A DNA stretch of 64,000 nucleotides from Planctomycetia bacterium (GTDB lineage: Bacteria > Planctomycetota > UBA8108 > UBA1146). Positions 18,080 to 26,909 of the stretch are shown in pieces. The stretch lies in contig JAAXJX010000038.1 of NCBI GenBank assembly GCA_012269595.1, forward strand, positions 87,446 to 151,445. The letters are read 5' to 3'. A program made the translations under genes and the position numbers. The notes under the pieces were generated by a model. It saw only the letters and a program-made list of their open reading frames with translations. It searched no databases and was not told where the DNA came from. How positions within the stretch are numbered: the first letter of the stretch is position 1; the number at the start of each line of letters is the position of its first letter.

Positions 18080-18670
18080 TCAGGTCACTTCCTCGTCCTG
18101 CCGTCGATTCTGCTCATCGAGCAGATCGAGGAGCAGGGCGCGGATGTCCCACTGACGATCCCCGGACTCGGCCATGAAGAAACACGCCTCGGCGGCGATG
18201 CGCATCAGGGCAAAGGCGAGCAGGGCGAAAGCGATCTCCCGGGCAACGTCGCCGAAGCCGGCGCTTCCGGCCATCGCTTCGGAGAATCCCAGCACTGTCA
18301 TCAGTTCGGCGATCACCTGAATCCCCATCAAAATGAAGACAACCCAGGAGAGACCCAGCAGCAGTCCCCCCATTTGTCTCAGGCGACCATGACGGGTTCC
18401 CGCCCGCGGCTGGAAGTTTCGCACCGAGCTTTCGATGCCACCGCGCATCGCTTCTTCCCTTTCAAGCCGGGCGAGCAGTTCGAGGCGTGAACGCCGCTCT
18501 TCCTGGCGTTCATTCTCGCGCGCCTGTTTCTCCACCAGCGCTTTCGATTCCGCAGGAGTGAGTACCCGGGTCTTGCGTCCACAGGTGGGACAGGGAACCT
18601 TCGTTCCCAGACTGCTGTCCGGTGCCGACAGTCCAGCTCCGCAATGTTCGCAGATCGTCGAGATCGCCAT
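18080..18670 (-). CDS. Zinc-ribbon membrane protein of unknown function
   Basis: A 196-residue protein. The N-terminus is a rubredoxin-like zinc ribbon (CEHCGAGLSAP, then CPTCGRKTRV, residues 8-35), followed by a charged helical segment likely to form a coiled coil (about 45-75), then two hydrophobic segments (about 100-122 and 145-165), and a polar C-terminal tail. Similar zinc-ribbon plus transmembrane proteins are common in planctomycetes and mostly uncharacterised. It is convergent with the Roadblock/MglA cassette, 26 bases away, and follows the HEAT protein on the same strand after a terminator. Confidence 0.82.
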   Translation of the reverse strand: MAISTICEHCGAGLSAPDSSLGTKVPCPTCGRKTRVLTPAESKALVEKQARENERQEERRSRLELLARLEREEAMRGGIESSVRNFQPRAGTRHGRLRQMGGLLLGLSWVVFILMGIQVIAELMTVLGFSEAMAGSAGFGDVAREIAFALLAFALMRIAAEACFFMAESGDRQWDIRALLLDLLDEQNRRQDEEVT

Positions 18671-18742
18671 CCGCCCTCACTTCCCTGTTCCAGTCTGCCT
18701 CATCGACGCAACTCACCAAAGAACGAATTTCTTCGGGGCTCA

Positions 18743-18784
18743 CAAAAGAAAGCGGGGCGAGACCGCTCTTGCGATCTCGCCCCG
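18743..18784 (-). terminator. Rho-independent terminator of the HEAT-protein gene
   Basis: On the minus strand a perfect 10-bp stem (cggggcgaga / tctcgccccg, 18753-18762 with 18775-18784) with a 12-base loop is followed by ctttcttttg. It lies 26 bases beyond the stop of the HEAT-repeat gene. Confidence 0.88.
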
Positions 18785-18809
18785 AAAATTCTGGTCTGTC
18801 GAGTGGAAA

Positions 18810-20972
18810 CTAGTTTCCGATCAATCCCATGGCACGGGAGGCGGCCTGAATCAGAGCCACTTCCGAGGAGCCCATGGCACCCTTGACGGCATCGATCACC
18901 GCCGGGGAAACTCCGCCGGCACCGGCACCGCGATGGATGTTTCCGAGTGCGGTCAGTGCAGCCTCACGCAAATCAACGCTGGCCGCATCACCCTCAGAAA
19001 CGATGCGAACGAGTGCATCGCTGGCGGCGGTGGAACGCAGGTTGGCAAGAGCATGGCAAGCAGGAATGCGCACAGCGTCGGAAGGATCGTCGAGGGCACG
19101 AATCGCACCGTCGACGGCACCACTCAGATCGAATCCCCCACCCGGCATCGACATCCGGTGCAGAGCCTCGGCGGCCATGGCAGCGATCATTTGACCATTG
19201 GAGGAATCGGAATCAGAGAGCAATCCCACGAGGAGATCGTTGCGAAGGCGCAGGGCATCGATGGCACGGTTGACCACGAATACTCCGGACTCCTCATCGC
19301 CGTAAACCTGCTGGGCCTGGCTGAAGCTGTCCTGATCGGCAAAGACCAGGATCGGAGTGCGACGGGTGCGGTAGTCCTTGCGCAAGCGGGCGATCACCTC
19401 GCCGGCCGGCATGTCACCGGTCTCGGCAGAGATGGCGATGATGTGCTTGGGGAAGGAGACGGCACGCTCAAGACCGCGCAGGGGATCCTCGTCATTGAAG
19501 GATTCGATGTTGGCGCGGGCAAGCAGGGAACCGACACGCAGGGCATCATCCTGATCCGGGAAGATGGTCAGGGCGACTTTGCGGCTGGCATCGGAAAGGC
19601 CCTCAGCGAGGTTCGGCACCACCTGGTCGGAGTTGCTGAATCCGGGGGCTGCACCCATGAAGGCAACCGCATGAGCTGCGGCGAAACGAACTCCACGGTG
19701 ATCGTAGGTCAGAGCACGAATCACAGATCCGGGCACCGCGCTGGTGCCACTGCTGTAATCGAAGGACTCGAGGGTCTTGATCAGTTCGATGGCAGCCTGC
19801 GGGCGACGATCGGTGAGAGCAATCTCAACTGCTGCGTCGACGACCTCGGGGGTCATGGAGTAGGCAGAGGAGCGCACGCGCTGCATCTCCAACTCACGTC
19901 CACGAAGGTTGGAAAGCTCAGACTCGTCGGCGTCTCCGGCATCGACCTGATTGGAGATCACGGCACTGACGTCGCGGTACTCACTCCAGCGGGCCATCTG
20001 GTTGCAGGCATTGAGAGCCATGGCACCGGCACCGGAAGGATTGAGACTCAGCGCATCGGCAAGGAACTGTTCGGCACGCAGCTCGTTCAGTTCCCAACCC
20101 TCGACCGACTTCCAGTTCAGGGAGCCGCCGTCCGTCATCCACACGACCGGGTCGTGGTAGGTGCGAACCATTTTTCCACCGTCGATGCTGAAGGCGTGAG
20201 CCTGGTCGGTCAGCAATCCGTAAGCCTCACGACTGCTGCTGCCGGGAATGATCGCATCGGCTGCGGCATTGGCGGCAGAACGAACCAGCGGATCACCGGT
20301 GGATTCTGCGAGCCAACGCAGTGAAGGCACGGAGACCGGGTGGCCGATCTTCTGCAGTGCGGCAACCGCACCCATCACCACACCCTGCTCGGAAGCATGA
20401 AGGCAACGGCAAAGGGGCAACACGGCATCGTCACTGATACGGGTGATGGCCTGAATGGCGAGCACACGCAACTTCTGCTCCGGCTGTCCCAGACGCTCGA
20501 CGAGGCCGGGCAACAGGTAAACACCGTGGTCACTGATGGCACGGTAGAGCAACTTGGTGCGCTCCAGAAGATCTTCGTCACTGAAGTAGGTTTCGAGCAC
20601 AGAGTTGATGGCGTCTTCGTCCATGGAACGACGCTTCGTCTCCAGAGAGGTCAAACGCAACAGGGTGCCCATCTGACCACTGAGGGTGTCATCACCGGCG
20701 CGGATCACGCTGATCAGTTCGCCGTATCCGACCTTGTCGACCCAATCGAGGGCCTCCTCAGAAGTGATGTCCAACAAAAGTGCACGCTCAAAACTCTGGC
20801 GAGCCTCGTCAAGTTTTCCCTGCTGGAAAAGGTTGATGCCTTCATCCAGAAGAGCGCGGACATCCGATCGGACTTGTGCGTCGACGGTTCCGGTCAAACC
20901 CGGCATTGCCAAAAGCATAGCGATGCATGCGACCAGGATTCCCTTGAGGATCCCGTGACTGCGGTGCTTCAT
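18810..20972 (-). CDS. Secreted HEAT-repeat protein with an inserted alpha/beta domain
   Basis: A 720-residue protein with a signal peptide (basic start then GILVACIAMLLAMPG), one TPR-like unit (about 30-65), and HEAT-like helical pairs on both sides of the middle (for example QPEQKLRVLAIQAITRISDD, DHRGVRFAAAHAVAFMG, DPSDAVRIPACHALANLRS, DLREAALTALGNIHRG). About residues 464-576 interrupt the repeats with an alternating strand/helix segment (KVALTIFPDQDDALRVGSLL, HIIAISAET, TPILVFADQDS, SGVFVVN) that resembles a response-regulator receiver fold without an obvious phosphoacceptor. The ATG at 20972 follows GAGGTGG and begins the signal peptide; an ATG at 20987 has AGGAGG 11 bases upstream. Probably periplasmic scaffold; partner unknown. 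Confidence 0.82.
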   Translation of the reverse strand: MKHRSHGILKGILVACIAMLLAMPGLTGTVDAQVRSDVRALLDEGINLFQQGKLDEARQSFERALLLDITSEEALDWVDKVGYGELISVIRAGDDTLSGQMGTLLRLTSLETKRRSMDEDAINSVLETYFSDEDLLERTKLLYRAISDHGVYLLPGLVERLGQPEQKLRVLAIQAITRISDDAVLPLCRCLHASEQGVVMGAVAALQKIGHPVSVPSLRWLAESTGDPLVRSAANAAADAIIPGSSSREAYGLLTDQAHAFSIDGGKMVRTYHDPVVWMTDGGSLNWKSVEGWELNELRAEQFLADALSLNPSGAGAMALNACNQMARWSEYRDVSAVISNQVDAGDADESELSNLRGRELEMQRVRSSAYSMTPEVVDAAVEIALTDRRPQAAIELIKTLESFDYSSGTSAVPGSVIRALTYDHRGVRFAAAHAVAFMGAAPGFSNSDQVVPNLAEGLSDASRKVALTIFPDQDDALRVGSLLARANIESFNDEDPLRGLERAVSFPKHIIAISAETGDMPAGEVIARLRKDYRTRRTPILVFADQDSFSQAQQVYGDEESGVFVVNRAIDALRLRNDLLVGLLSDSDSSNGQMIAAMAAEALHRMSMPGGGFDLSGAVDGAIRALDDPSDAVRIPACHALANLRSTAASDALVRIVSEGDAASVDLREAALTALGNIHRGAGAGGVSPAVIDAVKGAMGSSEVALIQAASRAMGLIGN

Positions 20973-21147
20973 GACCACCTCATTCATGCTCGTTCATCCC
21001 TCCTGTGCCTTGCGACCGGAAACTCAACCGGGCACGACACGTCAGTTGTTGTTATCTAGGCTCGTAGAACACTGGTTCGTGAAGAAAAAACCGGTCATGT
21101 CGATGTACAGGAATCGGCGGTACCGGGAGGGTCAAAACCCCCACCCA

Positions 21148-21321
21148 TTACACGCAATCATCCTCCAGCGACTTCGACCGTCTCTTCATTTCTTTCCGCT
21201 CCAACGAGTCCACCCAGACCCGGATCGCCGCATCCACACCTACCTCAATAAAAGGCTCAGGAACGGCTCCGGACCGAATTTTGTCGTCGAGAGCAGACCA
21301 TGTTGTCTCACAGGTCTCCAC
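21148..21321 (-). CDS. Possible small protein in the gap before larC
   Basis: A 57-codon frame starting at GTG 21321 and ending at 21148. The product is charged and helical (DDKIRSGAVPEPFIEVGVDA, then a Lys/Arg/Glu-rich end). Codon use looks similar to real genes, but no ribosome-binding site or family is recognised. It lies upstream of the HEAT-protein gene start and divergent to larC. It may be a chance frame. The rest of the 474-base gap holds no other ORF that I can support. Confidence 0.3.
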   Translation of the reverse strand: METCETTWSALDDKIRSGAVPEPFIEVGVDAAIRVWVDSLERKEMKRRSKSLEDDCV

Positions 21322-21461
21322 CGATGTCGAGGGCTCGCCAGAACTCCTCTGCCATTCCCGACGTTGAAAGGGGGACGGTCCCGCTAGGAGGTTGCATCTG
21401 ACCCCCGTCGGGGGTAGCACACGGGGAGTGGTTACCGAGAAAGGCCAGCACACTTAAATCA

Positions 21462-22730
21462 ATGCAAAATAATGACTTAAGCCCCAACTCGGCTTCTCAG
21501 GGAAGCCCCGAAGACCTGTTTATCGACGCCAGCAGGGGCGTCGCTGGTGACATGTTGCTGGCAGCACTGGTCAATTCGGGGATTTCTGAAGATGTCATTC
21601 GCGAGCCTCTGGCGGAAATTTTGCCCCCCCACCGGATCGAATTTGTGACTGAGAATCGGCGTGGAATCGTCGGTCTCGGTGCCCGGGTGACCACTCTGGA
21701 GGATTCTCCTCCTCACCGGACTTTGCCGGACCTGCTGAAAGCACTGGAACACCCGATTCTCTCCGATGGAGTACGTCAAAAGGCGGAAGAGGTTTACCGA
21801 AGACTGGCGAAGGCCGAGGCAGCGGTTCACGGCATCCCCGAAGAAAAAGTCCACTTTCACGAAGTCGGGGCCATCGATGCCCAGGTCGACATTCTCGGAG
21901 TTCTCCTCGCCATCGAATCGATCTCGCCGAGAAGAATCAGCTGTACCTCCCTGCCTTTGGGTCAGGGTCAGGTTCGGGCAGCCCATGGCCTGATACCCGT
22001 TCCGGCACCGGCAGTGGTCGAATTGCTCCGGGGTGCCAAAGTTCATGCGGGTCCCATCGGCCGTGAACTGACCACACCCACCGGAGCCGCCTTGTTGATG
22101 AGCCTTGCCAGTGAACAAATGGAATCCCCCGAGGGAACTCTGCTGAATCAGGGTTGGGGATTTGGCCAGCGTGTCGCTCCGGAGGATGACCCTGTCAACG
22201 GTGTCCGCCTGTTGCGATTGCATGGAGCCTCTCCCACCCTCGGCGATGAAGTGCTTCGAATGGAAACCGTCATCGACCATATCTCCGGCGAAGATCTGGG
22301 CGGCATCGTTGACCGCTGCCTGGAAGCAGGAGCCCTGGAAGCTTTCCTGACACCGATCCAGATGAAGAAATCACGTCCCGGGCATCAACTGACGGTCCTT
22401 GCGCGTCCCGGGGACGAAGCGACACTCTGCGCTGCCCTGCACCGCTGGACCGGGACCCTCGGAATCCGCATCGATTCCCTGCGTCGCAGTGTGCTGAAAA
22501 GGGAATCTGTTTCCATCGAAGCCTGCGGTGAAACGGTTCGTTTCAAACTCGCCTGGTACGGTCACGACCTCATCTCCTCGCGACCGGAGCAACAGGATGT
22601 TTCCCGGTTGGCCGAGTCCAGAAATTGGTCCGTCGACCACACCCGACAACAGTTGGCCAGTGCCATCGACGCCTATTTGGCCAAATCCGGGAAATCCCGA
22701 AAATCGACCATTTTCGGAGAATCCGAATGA
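21462..22730 (+). CDS. larC: LarC-type nickel pincer cofactor biosynthesis protein
   Basis: LarC inserts nickel into the pyridinium-thioamide cofactor used by lactate racemase and relatives. The 422-residue protein has the family features: LFIDASRGVAGDMLLAAL (19-36), HFHEVGAIDAQVDILG (131-146) with its His/Glu/Asp cluster, LPLGQGQVRAAHGLIPVPAPA, and TTPTGAALL. LarA, LarB and LarE are not in this window, so the gene is apparently unlinked from its pathway. A nearly perfect 9-bp inverted repeat (21453-21461 with 21473-21481) flanks the start codon. Its stop overlaps the ECF sigma gene start by 4 bases. Confidence 0.9.
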   Translation: MQNNDLSPNSASQGSPEDLFIDASRGVAGDMLLAALVNSGISEDVIREPLAEILPPHRIEFVTENRRGIVGLGARVTTLEDSPPHRTLPDLLKALEHPILSDGVRQKAEEVYRRLAKAEAAVHGIPEEKVHFHEVGAIDAQVDILGVLLAIESISPRRISCTSLPLGQGQVRAAHGLIPVPAPAVVELLRGAKVHAGPIGRELTTPTGAALLMSLASEQMESPEGTLLNQGWGFGQRVAPEDDPVNGVRLLRLHGASPTLGDEVLRMETVIDHISGEDLGGIVDRCLEAGALEAFLTPIQMKKSRPGHQLTVLARPGDEATLCAALHRWTGTLGIRIDSLRRSVLKRESVSIEACGETVRFKLAWYGHDLISSRPEQQDVSRLAESRNWSVDHTRQQLASAIDAYLAKSGKSRKSTIFGESE

Positions 22731-23458
22731 ATGAATCCTCCTCCTCTCCGTCATCCCCCGTGCCAGATCGTCCACGGCACGCCGGAGCCAGCCCTCCCGG
22801 CCAGGGAAATCAGGGCAGGAGCGGAGCTGTGAATGCAGAACAGGATGAAGAAGACCGCCAGCTGGTACGCCGGCACCTCGCCGGTGATCCCGCAGGGTTT
22901 GAGGGTCTCTATCGGCTGCACCGGGAGAGGATTTTTGCCGTGTCGATGCGCATGCTGAGAAATCGCGAAGATGCCCTCGACACCACCCAGGAAGTCTTCG
23001 TCAGAATCCATAAAGCTCTCGACGGTTTTGATCCATCGGGCCGCTTTTTGACCTGGGCCTACCGCATCACCACCAACCATTGCATCGATCGCATTCGTCG
23101 CCGCAAGGTTCGACGGGAGCAGGCGGTCTTTGAGGACTCGGTGGGTGACAAGCGTGACATGAGAACCGGCCGGTCCGGAGAATCAAAACCGGAATCGGAA
23201 CTGGAACGCCAGGAGATTTCGAAAGCTGTCAGCGATGCCGTTGACCAACTGGGTGAAGCCCACCGAATGGTCTTCACCCTCTATTGTTACGAAGGTCTCT
23301 CCTATGGAGAGATTGCAGCAGTGATGGGAATCCCTGTGGGAACGGTGATGTCGAGACTCTTCAATGCACGAAAAAAGGTCAAGGAATCGTTGCCCGCAGA
23401 TTGGGATCCGGGAGGACCCCGCCGTGGCAAATCCTCCGCAGAGGGAGGTGACCGATGA
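22727..23458 (+). CDS. ECF-type RNA polymerase sigma factor
   Basis: A 243-residue sigma-70-family factor. After a Ser/Pro-rich tail of about 40 residues come sigma region 2 (FEGLYRLHRERIFAVSMRML, then EDALDTTQEVFVRIHKAL and FLTWAYRITTNHCIDRIRRRK) and region 4 (LGEAHRMVFTLYCYEGLSYGEIAAVMGIPVGTVMSRLFNARKKV, a helix-turn-helix). The ATG at 22727 overlaps the larC stop, and its own stop overlaps the next start (ATGA), so all three are coupled. The membrane protein encoded next is a likely anti-sigma partner. Target promoters cannot be read here. Confidence 0.93.
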   Translation: MNESSSSPSSPVPDRPRHAGASPPGQGNQGRSGAVNAEQDEEDRQLVRRHLAGDPAGFEGLYRLHRERIFAVSMRMLRNREDALDTTQEVFVRIHKALDGFDPSGRFLTWAYRITTNHCIDRIRRRKVRREQAVFEDSVGDKRDMRTGRSGESKPESELERQEISKAVSDAVDQLGEAHRMVFTLYCYEGLSYGEIAAVMGIPVGTVMSRLFNARKKVKESLPADWDPGGPRRGKSSAEGGDR

Positions 23459-23949
23459 GCGACTCCACTGATTTCGAGCGCTTCCGGGAACTCCTCGAGG
23501 CTTCCGCCACCCGTGAACTGACCGATACCGAGGTCGCCTTTCTCGGACGTATGGGATTCCAGTCTGAAGAATGCCGGGAGTGGTTGGAGACGGATGCAGA
23601 GGCGGTCGACGCCTGGGTTTCCGAAGATCCACTTCAGGAGGTCACCCCCCCGACCTCTCTCGACTGGGCCAGGGTCGATGCCGGTCTGCGACGTTCCGGT
23701 GCCTTGCCCACCCCCAAACAGAAGCGAACGTTTGCGATGCCCTTGCTCGCCAGTGCAGCAGCCATGCTGATTTGCGTGGGTGTGGTCTACTCCATCCTGA
23801 GGGATGGATTGACTGCCCCCACGGAGCCGTTCGAAGACGAGGTCGTCTTCGAGGTTTTGGACTTGCCCGAAGGGGACGGCAGTTTCATTCTTCATGAAGA
23901 AGAAGGAGACGACGACGGCGTCCTGATGATCATCTTTTCGAATGGATAG
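23455..23949 (+). CDS. Single-pass membrane protein, probable anti-sigma factor
   Basis: A 164-residue protein with a soluble N-terminal region (1-94, acidic and helical, ending TPKQKR), one transmembrane helix (about 96-116, MPLLASAAAMLICVGVVYSIL) and a short acidic outer tail. No zinc-binding H-x3-C-x2-C motif of ZAS-type anti-sigma factors is visible. The role is inferred from coupling to the sigma gene (ATGA overlap, GGGAGGTG ribosome site) and topology. Alternatively it could be a membrane target of the sigma factor. Confidence 0.7.
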   Translation: MSDSTDFERFRELLEASATRELTDTEVAFLGRMGFQSEECREWLETDAEAVDAWVSEDPLQEVTPPTSLDWARVDAGLRRSGALPTPKQKRTFAMPLLASAAAMLICVGVVYSILRDGLTAPTEPFEDEVVFEVLDLPEGDGSFILHEEEGDDDGVLMIIFSNG

Positions 23950-23955
23950 AATTGA

Positions 23956-24498
23956 ATGGTGAACTTCAGCCAAAAAATTCCACTGACCCCGCTGTCGTCG
24001 ATCCGACTCGACAGAGAGTCCGCCCCTCGATCACTCATCCTGGTGGCGACACTTCTCGTTGCCGCTCTAATCCCCACACTTGCTTTCTCTCAGGGTGTGC
24101 TGCCGGAGCTTGTGACCACCGATGATCCGGCAAAAGGCCCCGATCGCCTGCGAGTTCTCCACGTCACCGGAGCCGACAGCGGAGACGTACCCAAGAACTT
24201 GAAAAAATTCACGAACTACCTCCGCAGGGCCGGATCCCAGCATTGGAAACTTCAGTCGCAGAAAGCGATTCAACTGAAGGGAACCCAACCCCTGGAAGTC
24301 GCACTTCCGGAAAAGTTGGGCAAGGCCATCATATCGGTCGATGCCAAAAGGGTGGCGACGGTCCGCTTCATGGATTCCCAGGGAAAAAGCCTCGGAAAGT
24401 ACCGTTCGAGCCGTTTCCCGCTGGTGATCGTCAATCAGCGCATGAAGCTGAAGGGGCAGCCCTACGTCTTCATTCTCGACCTTCCAGCGAAGAAATAG
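23956..24498 (+). CDS. Secreted protein of unknown function
   Basis: A 180-residue protein with an N-terminal signal sequence (hydrophobic core SLILVATLLVAALIPTLAFS, cleavage expected near residue 45). The mature part is basic, with beta-strand-like segments (KRVATVRFMDSQGKSLGKY, FPLVIVNQRMKLKG, YVFILDLPAKK). No family recognised. It starts 6 bases after the putative anti-sigma gene, so it is likely controlled with the sigma factor. A weak 4-bp hairpin followed by six T residues lies at 24498-24515. Confidence 0.7.
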   Translation: MVNFSQKIPLTPLSSIRLDRESAPRSLILVATLLVAALIPTLAFSQGVLPELVTTDDPAKGPDRLRVLHVTGADSGDVPKNLKKFTNYLRRAGSQHWKLQSQKAIQLKGTQPLEVALPEKLGKAIISVDAKRVATVRFMDSQGKSLGKYRSSRFPLVIVNQRMKLKGQPYVFILDLPAKK

Positions 24499-24554
24499 GG
24501 AAACTCCCGTTTTTTCATTGCAGTCCGGCCCCAAAAAATCCGATCTTCTGAGAG

Positions 24555-25835
24555 ATGGAAGATTTCAGGATCGCCCTACTGGGATTGGGAAATGTCGGGA
24601 CCGCAGTCGCTGAACTGCTGGCCTCCACGCAAGACGCTTGCCTTGCCAGGGCAGGACGTCGGGTCGTCGTCGACAGAATCGTCGTTCGCGATCTGACTCG
24701 CCCCCGAGCCATCCCTGAGAACCTTCCCGGCAAGAAACAGATGGGAACCGACCCGCTGGAAGCGGTTCATGATCCCGAAATCGACGCCATCGTCGAATTG
24801 GTAGGTGGCGAAAATCATCCCCGTACCTGGATTCGTGAAGCTCTGGAATCGGGCAAGGAAGTCATCACCGCCAACAAGGCAGTGCTTGCCGTGCACGGCG
24901 AGGAACTTTTCAATCTTGCCCACGAAAAACAGCTCGGTCTCTACTACGAAGCATCCGTTGCTGCTGCAGTCCCCGTTCTTCAGGTGATGCAACAGGGAAT
25001 CCCTGCAGGACCCGTCGACCGACTCTTCGGCATCCTCAACGGAACCTGCAACTTCATCCTCGATCAGCTGGAAATGCACAGCTTTGAGGAAGCCCTGAAA
25101 AATGCCCAGGAAGCAGGACTCGCCGAAGCCGATCCGACCCTCGACATCACTGGTATGGATTCGGCCCACAAACTGATTCTGCTCGCAAGAATTCTCCTGG
25201 GTCACACAGTTCCCGTGGACGAATTGAGAGTAGAGGGCATCGAAAACATCGACCCTCTCGATATCAGCTTCGGCTGGTCCCAGGACCTCAAACTCAAACT
25301 GGTGGGTATTCTCGAGAGAAACGGACGCGGAACCTGCATGGGTGTCATGCCCTGTTTCATCCCGGCCCAACATCGACTCGCCAATGTCCGCAATGAAGAC
25401 AATGCAATTCTGCTCGAGGCGGACCCCTTCGGATCCCTTGTCCTCCAGGGCAAGGGTGCCGGTGGAAAGCCGACAGCAGGCAGTGTCGTGGCAGACATTC
25501 TTCGTGCCGCCCGGGGAGACTCCTCCTCAACCCCGCCAGCAGGCAAGGAAACCGTCATCCTCGATCCGGGGATGAGACCGGCACGACACTACCTTCGTCT
25601 TGAAGTACCCGACCGTCCGGGTGTGCTCGCCAGAGTCGCGGGTGCCCTCGCATCGGAAGAGGTCGGCATCGCCGCTCTTGAGCAGAGTGAAAATCTCAGC
25701 GAGGTTCACGACAGTGTTCCCGTTCAGATCCTCACTCACCCCGTCCAAACTCCACAACTGGATCGCGCTCTCGGTCAATTGGATGAAGACCTTCGCGACA
25801 TCTCCTCACCGGTACGAATTCGTATCGAGGAATAA
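24555..25835 (+). CDS. hom: Homoserine dehydrogenase
   Basis: Reduces aspartate semialdehyde to homoserine with NAD(P)H. The 426-residue protein has the Rossmann motif GLGNVG (10-15), the substrate/catalytic region (VITANKAVLA; GILNGTCNFILDQ; AEADPTLDITGMDSAHKL), and a C-terminal ACT domain (about 345-426, starting LRLEVPDRPGVLARVAGAL), which suggests threonine feedback control. First gene of hom-thrC-thrB-lysC; thrC follows after 18 bases. Confidence 0.96.
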   Translation: MEDFRIALLGLGNVGTAVAELLASTQDACLARAGRRVVVDRIVVRDLTRPRAIPENLPGKKQMGTDPLEAVHDPEIDAIVELVGGENHPRTWIREALESGKEVITANKAVLAVHGEELFNLAHEKQLGLYYEASVAAAVPVLQVMQQGIPAGPVDRLFGILNGTCNFILDQLEMHSFEEALKNAQEAGLAEADPTLDITGMDSAHKLILLARILLGHTVPVDELRVEGIENIDPLDISFGWSQDLKLKLVGILERNGRGTCMGVMPCFIPAQHRLANVRNEDNAILLEADPFGSLVLQGKGAGGKPTAGSVVADILRAARGDSSSTPPAGKETVILDPGMRPARHYLRLEVPDRPGVLARVAGALASEEVGIAALEQSENLSEVHDSVPVQILTHPVQTPQLDRALGQLDEDLRDISSPVRIRIEE

Positions 25836-25853
25836 CCCGGAAACGAGGCAATC

Positions 25854-26909
25854 ATGGCTGGCATTATCGAGCGCTACAGGAGCCGTCTTCCTGTCACTGA
25901 TGATACCCCCGTGATCACCCTCAATGAGGGATCGACCCCTCTCATCCCCGCACCGGTTCTCTCAAGGATCATCAGCGGCGATCGAAAGGTGTTCGTCAAA
26001 TTCGAAGGCCTCAACCCGACTTGTTCCTTCAAGGATCGGGGCATGACCCTCGCCGTTTCAAAGGCGATGGAGTCGGAGTGTCGCGGAGTCATCTGCGCCT
26101 CCACAGGCAACACCTCTGCAGCCGCGGCCGCTTACGCTGCCCGCGCAGAAGTCCCCTGCTATGTGGTTCTGCCTGCGGGCAAAGTCGCCGCAGGAAAATT
26201 GGCACAGGCACTCGTTCATGGAGCAACGGTTCTTCCCATCGAGGGCAACTTTGACCAGGCACTTCAACTCGTCGTCGAAATCGCCGAGAAAGAAGGCATT
26301 ACCCTCGTCAATTCATTGAACCCCTACCGACTCGAAGGACAAAAAACGGTCGCCTTTGAAATCGCCGATACCCTCGGCTGCGCACCGGACTCTCACTTCC
26401 TGCCCGTCGGTAACGCCGGCAATATCACCGCAGCCTGGCGTGGATATCGCCAATATCATGAGGAACAGATCATCGATTCAACCCCGCGCATGTATGGTTG
26501 TCAGGCCGCCGGAGCGGCTCCCATCGTTCATGGAAAACCGATCGAGAACCCCGAAACCATCGCCACCGCCATCCGCATCGGCAATCCCGCTTCCTGGAAA
26601 GGAGCGGTCGAAGCCATCGAACAGTCGGAAGGTGAAATCAGTGCAGTCAGTGACTCCCAGATCCTCGAAGCCTATGCGCACCTCGCTTCGAAAGAGGGAG
26701 TCTTTTGTGAACCGGCCAGTGCAGCAAGTGTTGCTGGCTTGTTGGCGCGCCACAGGGAAGGCAAAGAGATTTGCCCGGAGGGTGGCACCGTGGTTTGCAC
26801 TCTGACTGGCCATGGACTGAAAGATCCGGATCGGGCCATCGACGGTCTCGATATTCCCGAAGCGGTTCCTGCCGATCTCGATGCCCTGAGAAAAAGAATG
26901 GGACTCTGA
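25854..26909 (+). CDS. thrC: Threonine synthase
   Basis: PLP enzyme converting O-phosphohomoserine to threonine. The 351-residue protein has the short-type threonine synthase layout: PTCSFKDRGM with the PLP lysine Lys60, the phosphate-binding loop STGNTSAAAAAYAA, and VGNAGNITAAWRGY. A terminal region with FCEPASAASVAGLL is conserved. The ATG at 25854 follows GAGG. Its stop overlaps the thrB start by one base (TGATG). Confidence 0.96.
   Translation: MAGIIERYRSRLPVTDDTPVITLNEGSTPLIPAPVLSRIISGDRKVFVKFEGLNPTCSFKDRGMTLAVSKAMESECRGVICASTGNTSAAAAAYAARAEVPCYVVLPAGKVAAGKLAQALVHGATVLPIEGNFDQALQLVVEIAEKEGITLVNSLNPYRLEGQKTVAFEIADTLGCAPDSHFLPVGNAGNITAAWRGYRQYHEEQIIDSTPRMYGCQAAGAAPIVHGKPIENPETIATAIRIGNPASWKGAVEAIEQSEGEISAVSDSQILEAYAHLASKEGVFCEPASAASVAGLLARHREGKEICPEGGTVVCTLTGHGLKDPDRAIDGLDIPEAVPADLDALRKRMGL

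Noticed and set aside
18435..20324. 629-codon plus-strand frame
   Set aside because: Antisense to the zinc-ribbon and HEAT genes; product is low-complexity and has no motif.
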